Positions 21,897 to 26,386 of a stretch of 26,386 bases of DNA are shown piece after piece. The position numbers and the translations under genes were made by a program. The DNA is from JBBRQP01 sp038226175 (GTDB lineage: Bacteria > Cyanobacteriota > Cyanobacteriia > Gloeobacterales > Anthocerotibacteraceae): assembly GCA_038226175.1 (NCBI GenBank), contig JBBRQP010000039.1, positions 1-26,386 on the forward strand. Reading direction: 5' to 3'. The notes beneath the pieces are model-generated. The model was given only the letters and a program-made list of their open reading frames with translations. It searched no databases and was not told the DNA's origin. The stretch's first letter is position 1; each line of letters begins with the position of its first letter.

Positions 21897-23885
21897 ATGC
21901 CTCATCAAATTAAAGTTCAACGCCTGCATGTGTCTACTATACTACAGCCATTACGCCTGTCTTTAGCTAAGAGTCTCCTATTAGCAACTCTGACTTTTCC
22001 CTCAACAGTTTGGGCTGACTGTGCCATTCGTTGGGCACCTTCTTCTAATACAGTTTATATCGAATCCCCGATTACCTGCACCTTAACTGATATCTATAAT
22101 ATTGCCGCGCCCAAAGACTATACTATTCTCGATAAAATCACGCCTCCTCAAGGTTCAACGGTGCAAACTTGGTTACTCAAAGCTAACTTGAAGCTCACTA
22201 ACGGTGCAACCTTAGTTGTCAAAGGCTCTAGTCTCGGTGGTGATACTGATGAGTTGCGTTTGCTCAGTAATAATGCTTCTGCTTCTAATAGCTATGTGTC
22301 TTTAATAGCCAGTTGGGGCAATGTTTTGGTTGATACCGTTAGTATTTTATCTTGGGATACCAAAGCTAATGGCGGATTAGGTGATGTTGATACACAATAT
22401 CAAAATGGACGCGCCTACATGGGAGTACAATCTACCCTAGCAACAGATGGTATCACGCCTCTTATCTCGCGGATGGACATCAAAAATAGCGATATTGGTT
22501 ATCTAGGTTTTCCGGGAGCTGAATCCTACGGTTTGAGCTGGAAAGTGATCAGTCCGACCACAAGCTACAGTACAGTTGATGTATTGGGTGATGTAATTAA
22601 TAACGTTATTCATGATAACTACTACGGGCTTTATACCTACGCGAGCGGTGGTCAGTGTCTGACCTGTCTTAACGGCACGGGCATGAATATCATCAACAAC
22701 GAAATTTACAATAGCGCACGTTATGCTATTACCTCCTATAGTGACTCTGATTATTTGTTTGTGGATAGTAATCGCATTCATGACAACGGCTATTATGGTA
22801 TCAGTAGCTCCGTCAATAGTGATCATTTGACCTTGACTAATAACCAAATCTATCGCAACGGAGGGACAGGTATTGCCTTTAGTAAAAATATTACCAACTC
22901 AGTGGTTACAGGCAATGACATCGAAAACAATCAAGGTTCTGGTATTAGTTTGAGCGAAAGCTTTAGTAATACTTTTGAAAATAATACAATAATTGGTAAT
23001 CAATATGGTGTTCGTTTGACCACAGGTTCTTCTGATAATGTAATCAAGGGTAATCAAGTTGGTGATTCCCGTAAATATGGGCTGTATGCCTTTAAATCTA
23101 ACCAGCCGCCGACCTTAAGTGATGGCCTAATGCGCCGTAATGTTTTTCAGAGTAACACCGTCTATGGCAGTGGTGATGCACCAGTCAGTTTCTCTGATTT
23201 TGCTGGTGATAATATAAACGGTCTACCTTGTAGCCAGGCTTCCACTACCAGACAGGCGGCTAAGAGTTGTAATCGCCTCATCAAAAACAATTTTTCGCCA
23301 TCAGGACTTCCAGCCAATGCATTAGATACATTGATCCTCAAAAATGGTGATGGTTATTTGCTCTCTAATAACCAATTCACCAGTACTACAAGTTTGCAAC
23401 TCATCGGGACTGCGAGTCAAGCGACGGTAGTTCAGGTTAACAAACAAAAGCTGCTAACGCTCGTTCTTGATAGTTTTAGTAGTGCGACCTACTTTGACCG
23501 CAAGGGTCAGATCTATTACCCTGAGACAGCAGCAGTTCCAACTACAGTTACAGCGGTTGGCTCACAACTGACACTCAACCGTAATAATATTGGCCCTAGC
23601 TCTACTATCGAGTTACAACCCCTAGGAGCTAAAGTCACAGCCCAAAACTCAGTGGTTATTGACACAGCGTCTCTACTCATCGATTTCCCAAAAACTTGGA
23701 CAGCTACGGCTCTCTCAGCTACCCAACCTGTTACCTATACAGTGGGTGGTCTAACTTCGGGTACAACTTACACCATCAAGAAAAATGGCCTAGTCTTAAA
23801 TACTTTTACGGCACGCTCTACACAAGGCACCTTTAGTGATGTACCTGCAACTACCCAATCTGTGATCTACGAGGTTAACCCATAA
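21897..23885 (+). CDS. Secreted right-handed parallel beta-helix protein (NosD/pectate-lyase-like fold)
   Basis: 662 residues from ATG 21897; an in-frame ATG at 21852 would add 15 residues before the signal and is less likely. A signal peptide (SLAKSLLLATLTFPSTVWA) precedes the mature protein. Residues of about 180-420 contain many parallel beta-helix rungs of the type NNxIxxNxxxGI (IINNEIYNSARYAI, VDSNRIHDNGYYGI, LTNNQIYRNGGTGI, VTGNDIENNQGSGI, FENNTIIGNQYGV). Asn-rich turns of this kind occur in mannuronan epimerases, carbohydrate lyases and NosD; the active-site residues of alginate epimerase could not be identified, so substrate is unknown. The last 150 residues form a separate module (VNKQKLL, YFDRKGQIYYPE, PKTWTATA). 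A decayed second copy of that module follows the stop in the same frame. Confidence 0.85.
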   Translation: MPHQIKVQRLHVSTILQPLRLSLAKSLLLATLTFPSTVWADCAIRWAPSSNTVYIESPITCTLTDIYNIAAPKDYTILDKITPPQGSTVQTWLLKANLKLTNGATLVVKGSSLGGDTDELRLLSNNASASNSYVSLIASWGNVLVDTVSILSWDTKANGGLGDVDTQYQNGRAYMGVQSTLATDGITPLISRMDIKNSDIGYLGFPGAESYGLSWKVISPTTSYSTVDVLGDVINNVIHDNYYGLYTYASGGQCLTCLNGTGMNIINNEIYNSARYAITSYSDSDYLFVDSNRIHDNGYYGISSSVNSDHLTLTNNQIYRNGGTGIAFSKNITNSVVTGNDIENNQGSGISLSESFSNTFENNTIIGNQYGVRLTTGSSDNVIKGNQVGDSRKYGLYAFKSNQPPTLSDGLMRRNVFQSNTVYGSGDAPVSFSDFAGDNINGLPCSQASTTRQAAKSCNRLIKNNFSPSGLPANALDTLILKNGDGYLLSNNQFTSTTSLQLIGTASQATVVQVNKQKLLTLVLDSFSSATYFDRKGQIYYPETAAVPTTVTAVGSQLTLNRNNIGPSSTIELQPLGAKVTAQNSVVIDTASLLIDFPKTWTATALSATQPVTYTVGGLTSGTTYTIKKNGLVLNTFTARSTQGTFSDVPATTQSVIYEVNP

Positions 23886-24300
23886 CTATCTAAACAGGAT
23901 TTGTTAGGTAATGAATTAGATGCCTACAGTAAGGCCGCTTATTTTGATTGCAAAGGTCGTATTTATTGCGCAGACCTCAATACCGTTCCTAATCTAATTA
24001 ATAACAAGGATTCTCAGCTGGTTTTAACCTCAGTTGCTAGTGGTTCTATAATTGACTCGAAGCCTTAACTTGCCACTGTTACAGGTATCAATAATGTCAC
24101 TATTACAACGCTAGATCCACTAACAGGCACAGTTAAAACCTGGATTGCCACGGCTCAAGAGGCTTTAGCTATCCTCTGGTTGATTCGACTGCTGGCACAA
24201 ACTATCTTGTGCAATGCAATAAATTAACTATTACAACTATCATGGCAGCTCACAGCGGGAGTAAATTCACCGACACACCCACCACTACTACCGCTGTGAG
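23886..24300 (+). pseudogene. Decayed tandem copy of the beta-helix protein's C-terminal module
   Basis: Directly after the TAA at 23883-23885, the same frame continues with SKQDLLGNELDAYSKAAYFD and KGRIYCADLNTVP, which matches VNKQKLLTLVLDSFSSATYFD and KGQIYYPE of the intact module (15 of the first 30 positions identical by eye). The likeness continues past a second in-frame TAA (24066-24068) as TVKTWIATA against FPKTWTATA. It then moves to another frame near 24170-24180, where TAGTNYLVQCNKLTITT and KFTDTPTTTT match TSGTTYTIKKNGLVLNT and TFSDVPATTQ. Two stops and one frameshift thus interrupt an originally coding extension. It runs up to the end of the convergent photolyase gene. Confidence 0.8.
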
Positions 24301-24308
24301 CGATCAGG

Positions 24309-25817
24309 TTAGTCCCGTGGCGCCAATTTCATCAAAAAAACCTGGGCTGCTCCCTGAATAAGTTGCCGCTCAGCCTCACTCACCCGACTTAGTCCCAATA
24401 TATTTGGGCCAAGTCGTGGATTAGCTCGCAGTTTGACCTCATGTTCAATCAAAAAATTCCAGTAGAGAAAATTATATGGACAAGCCGTTTCACCTGTACG
24501 TTTTTTGGGATCAAAGTAACAGTTTTGGCAGTAATTACTCATTTTATTGATGTAATTAGCTGAGGCAATATAGGGCTTTGTTGCCGTTTGACCCCCATCT
24601 GCATTGAGCCCCATGCCAATAACATTAGGCAAGACAACCCATTCATAGGCATCGATATACAAGATCAAAAACCAATCTGCAACCGCTTGCGGGCTAATAC
24701 CTGCTAATAAACAAAAATTACAGACTATCATTAACCGCTCAATATGGTGAGAATAGCCGGTTTCGAGTAAACCCTTGACTACGTGTTGTAGGCAGTTCAT
24801 CTCGGTTTTGCTATCCCAAAAAAACTGCGGCAATACACGATCAGCTTGCCAGTGGTTAGCGTCCTGCAAGCCCGGCATCTGTAGCCAATATTGCCAATAG
24901 ATATATTCACGCCAACCCAAAATTTGACGAATAAAGCCTTCGACCGAGTTAAGCGGTGCTTTACCTTCGCGGTAGGCCATTTCGGCAGCTCGAATCATGG
25001 GCAAAGGTTCGAGTAACCCAATATTGAGATAGGGCGAGAGCAAGGAATGAAACAGCGTCCGACTCGCTTGCGTCATGGCATCTTCATAGGCACCAAAAGC
25101 AGGCAAACGCTCGGTGATAAATTCTTGTAAGGCAGCTTGAGCTTGGGCATGGGTCACCGCTAAGGTAAAGCCTTCGGCAGTGCCTACGCCTACTAGCACC
25201 TCACCCATCACTTCTTGCGTGATTACATCGGGGGTAAATGTGATTAGTTCAGGTAAAGGTAAGCCCTTGGGTAAAGATTCACGGTTGTGCTTGTCATAAT
25301 TCCATTCGCCGCCTGTAGGCTGGTCATCCTCCATTAACACTTGGAAATAGCGGCGCATGGCTCGATAAAAATTTTCCATCACATAGCGTTTGCCCGGTAT
25401 GGGATCAGGATAGGGATGATAGTGCGCCGTCAAAAACTGCGTGTTAGGTAAAACGACCACGGGTAGATCAAGTTGTGCACCTAAACTATGCTGAAGATCA
25501 CGCGTACGATACTCACTAGCCGCCATGGTCAGCACCTGATCGGGCTGGCTAGCGCGTAAATAATCTCCTAATCCTGATTGGAACTCACTCACCTTCAGAT
25601 AATCCACGATATAACCTTGCTCCCGTAGCTGCTCAGCATAGTGACGCATCGCACTCAAGATCAGCACAATTTTTTTGCGCTGGTAGGGTAATTGTCCTAG
25701 TCGTCCTTGACTTTCCACCAAGACGACCCGTGCGCCATCGCGTCCACCACAAAACGCCTCAGCCGCTGTTAAAGCCGGATGCACGCACAATAAAATCCAC
25801 ACTACACACTGCTTCAT
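24309..25817 (-). CDS. FeS-type bacterial cryptochrome/(6-4) photolyase (PhrB-like)
   Basis: 502 residues, PF04244-type deoxyribodipyrimidine photolyase-related protein. It should bind FAD, a lumazine-type antenna and a [4Fe-4S] cluster, and repair (6-4) photoproducts or act as a blue-light receptor. Cluster cysteines are C342, C430, C433 and C446; each is exactly 8 less than the ligands I recall for Agrobacterium PhrB (350, 438, 441, 454). The two catalytic histidines are H357-H358 in GYSHHIERLM, offset by the same 8. The N-terminal Rossmann-like antenna domain starts VVWILLCVHPAL, where relatives have WILGDQL, so that loop has lost its usual Asp-Gln. ATG 25817 has GGAGG at 25825-25829, inside the end of the DUF362 remnant 3 nt upstream. 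Its original promoter may have been cut off by the IS. Confidence 0.92.
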   Translation of the reverse strand: MKQCVVWILLCVHPALTAAEAFCGGRDGARVVLVESQGRLGQLPYQRKKIVLILSAMRHYAEQLREQGYIVDYLKVSEFQSGLGDYLRASQPDQVLTMAASEYRTRDLQHSLGAQLDLPVVVLPNTQFLTAHYHPYPDPIPGKRYVMENFYRAMRRYFQVLMEDDQPTGGEWNYDKHNRESLPKGLPLPELITFTPDVITQEVMGEVLVGVGTAEGFTLAVTHAQAQAALQEFITERLPAFGAYEDAMTQASRTLFHSLLSPYLNIGLLEPLPMIRAAEMAYREGKAPLNSVEGFIRQILGWREYIYWQYWLQMPGLQDANHWQADRVLPQFFWDSKTEMNCLQHVVKGLLETGYSHHIERLMIVCNFCLLAGISPQAVADWFLILYIDAYEWVVLPNVIGMGLNADGGQTATKPYIASANYINKMSNYCQNCYFDPKKRTGETACPYNFLYWNFLIEHEVKLRANPRLGPNILGLSRVSEAERQLIQGAAQVFLMKLAPRD

Positions 25818-25820
25818 CAG

Positions 25821-26279
25821 CTAACCTCCGCTCATCTGTTTAATCCAAGTCAAATAAGCTGGCATACCTTCGGCTGCGACCATACAGGCTTGACGGTCAA
25901 CTGCAAGCAAATCATCTCCCCAAATAATCTGACCGCAGGGCTGGGCTATACCTAGATCAGGCTGCCAGTCGCGACTGATAAATTTTTGGGTACCATCAAC
26001 TACGGCACTATCAAATAATACGCCTATCGTAAAATAAACATCAGCAATAACCCGTTGTACATCAGGGCGATGGAGTTGTCCGCGCGAATAGGCAGACCGG
26101 GCCTTATAACGTTCGCGCGGAAACAGACCGTAGAGATTCTTAATAGCGGCACTGATTAAGACTTCTCCTTTGAGCTGAGTTCGTTTGAGCGCTCCAATAC
26201 TAATCCGGCAATCAACTTCTTTAAGCAACTTTGGCGCCCACAGTTGCTTACAGCGGTTTTCATACGGATGTACCAAGAT
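25821..26279 (-). pseudogene. DUF362 family protein, C-terminal half only (5' end removed by an IS)
   Basis: About 150 residues are left, from LVHPYENRCKQLWAP onward. The DUF362 core is recognisable: LKEVDCRISIGALKRTQLKG, then AAIKNLYGLFP, AVVDGTQKF and IIWGDDLLAVDRQAC. The N-terminal half with the LKPN segment is missing. The frame stays open upstream to an ATG at 26309, but those bases encode a transposase C-terminus in another frame, so that start is not original. The gap to the photolyase ATG is 3 nt, so the two were an operon. The boundary near 26272 is approximate. Confidence 0.8.
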
Positions 26280-26386
26280 AACCAGAGTGAGTGAACCAAC
26301 CTTTCGCATCAGTTTCTGTAATACGCTTTAGCCCTTGTCCTATCGCTTCTTCAAGACTTTCTTTGTCACGCTTGCCTTGGGAGCGT
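26260..26386 (-). mobile_element. IS630-type transposase, C-terminal 41 residues (runs off the right edge)
   Basis: From the window edge the minus strand reads RSQGKRDKESLEEAIGQGLK, RITETDAKGWFTHSGY, then LGTSV and TGA at 26262-26260. The ending DAxGWFxHxGY is the C-terminal signature of one group of IS630-family transposases. The last few codons probably run over the element end into host DNA. The TA in GTACATCC (26271-26272) is a plausible target site. This group differs from the transposase at the left edge, so the two are not copies of the same element. Family recognition is from memory of the motif. Confidence 0.7.

Noticed and set aside
1..26386. The whole window as a composite transposon bounded by two IS630 elements.
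   Set aside because: The two transposase fragments belong to different IS630 groups and the interior is housekeeping DNA.
1..26386. tRNA, rRNA, tmRNA, riboswitch or CRISPR elements in the gaps.
   Set aside because: Each gap was read by eye on both strands; no cloverleaf, conserved riboswitch core or short spaced repeat was recognised, though a covariance-model scan was not possible.

Overview
The window looks like chromosomal DNA of a cyanobacterium, probably an early-branching, Gloeobacter-like one. Three genes are typical of oxygenic phototrophs: a three-domain flavodiiron protein with C-terminal flavin reductase (12553-14268), a CCB1/DUF3529 cytochrome b6f assembly factor (7164-7664) and a cyanobacterial Crp-like regulator. 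The long secreted repeat protein at the left edge is of the GloVer repeat class, named for Gloeobacter and Verrucomicrobia. Base composition looks moderate (near half G+C by eye). The lineage is inferred; there is no rRNA gene here.

Layout. 1-1861: the 5' end of an IS630-family transposase, whose insertion appears to have cut the 3' end of a secreted GloVer/IPT repeat protein. 2056-4749 (minus): pyrC then prfC. 4826-7664 (plus): a Crp-like regulator, a YflT-like glycine-zipper stress protein, a BON lipoprotein and CCB1. 7661-11323 (minus): a periplasmic TPR-like protein, a MacB/LolD-type ABC ATPase with a predicted leaderless promoter, and an operon DUF362-purQ-HAD phosphatase. 11436-11780: a TatA/B protein followed by a textbook terminator. 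11897-12552: a gene-poor stretch with a decayed fragment and an inverted repeat. 12553-15436 (plus): flavodiiron protein and threonine aldolase. 15438-16974 (minus): operon of a small membrane protein, 5-formyl-THF cyclo-ligase and a VanX-type dipeptidase. 17054-18158: prfB with its programmed +1 frameshift intact. 18284-19024 (minus): a PEP-CTERM protein. 19209-21675 (plus): argD overlapping a PPC/DUF296 gene, then two overlapping paralogous cupins and a terminator. 21897-24300 (plus): a secreted parallel beta-helix protein followed in frame by a decayed extra copy of its own C-terminal module. 24309-25817 (minus): an FeS-type bacterial cryptochrome/(6-4) photolyase. 25821-26386: the 3' remnant of a DUF362 gene cut by the 3' end of a second, different IS630-type transposase.

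How the parts relate. Most genes are housekeeping (translation release factors, pyrimidine, purine, arginine and folate metabolism) or belong to photosynthetic physiology and stress. No phage, CRISPR array, toxin-antitoxin pair, tRNA or rRNA was recognised. I do not see a convincing new multi-gene defence or biosynthetic system. The most informative irregularities are the two IS630 junctions at the edges, the decayed tandem C-terminal module behind the beta-helix gene, the overlapping cupin pair, a heptose-phosphatase-like protein without its zinc ligands, the DUF362-purQ coupling and the predicted leaderless ABC gene.
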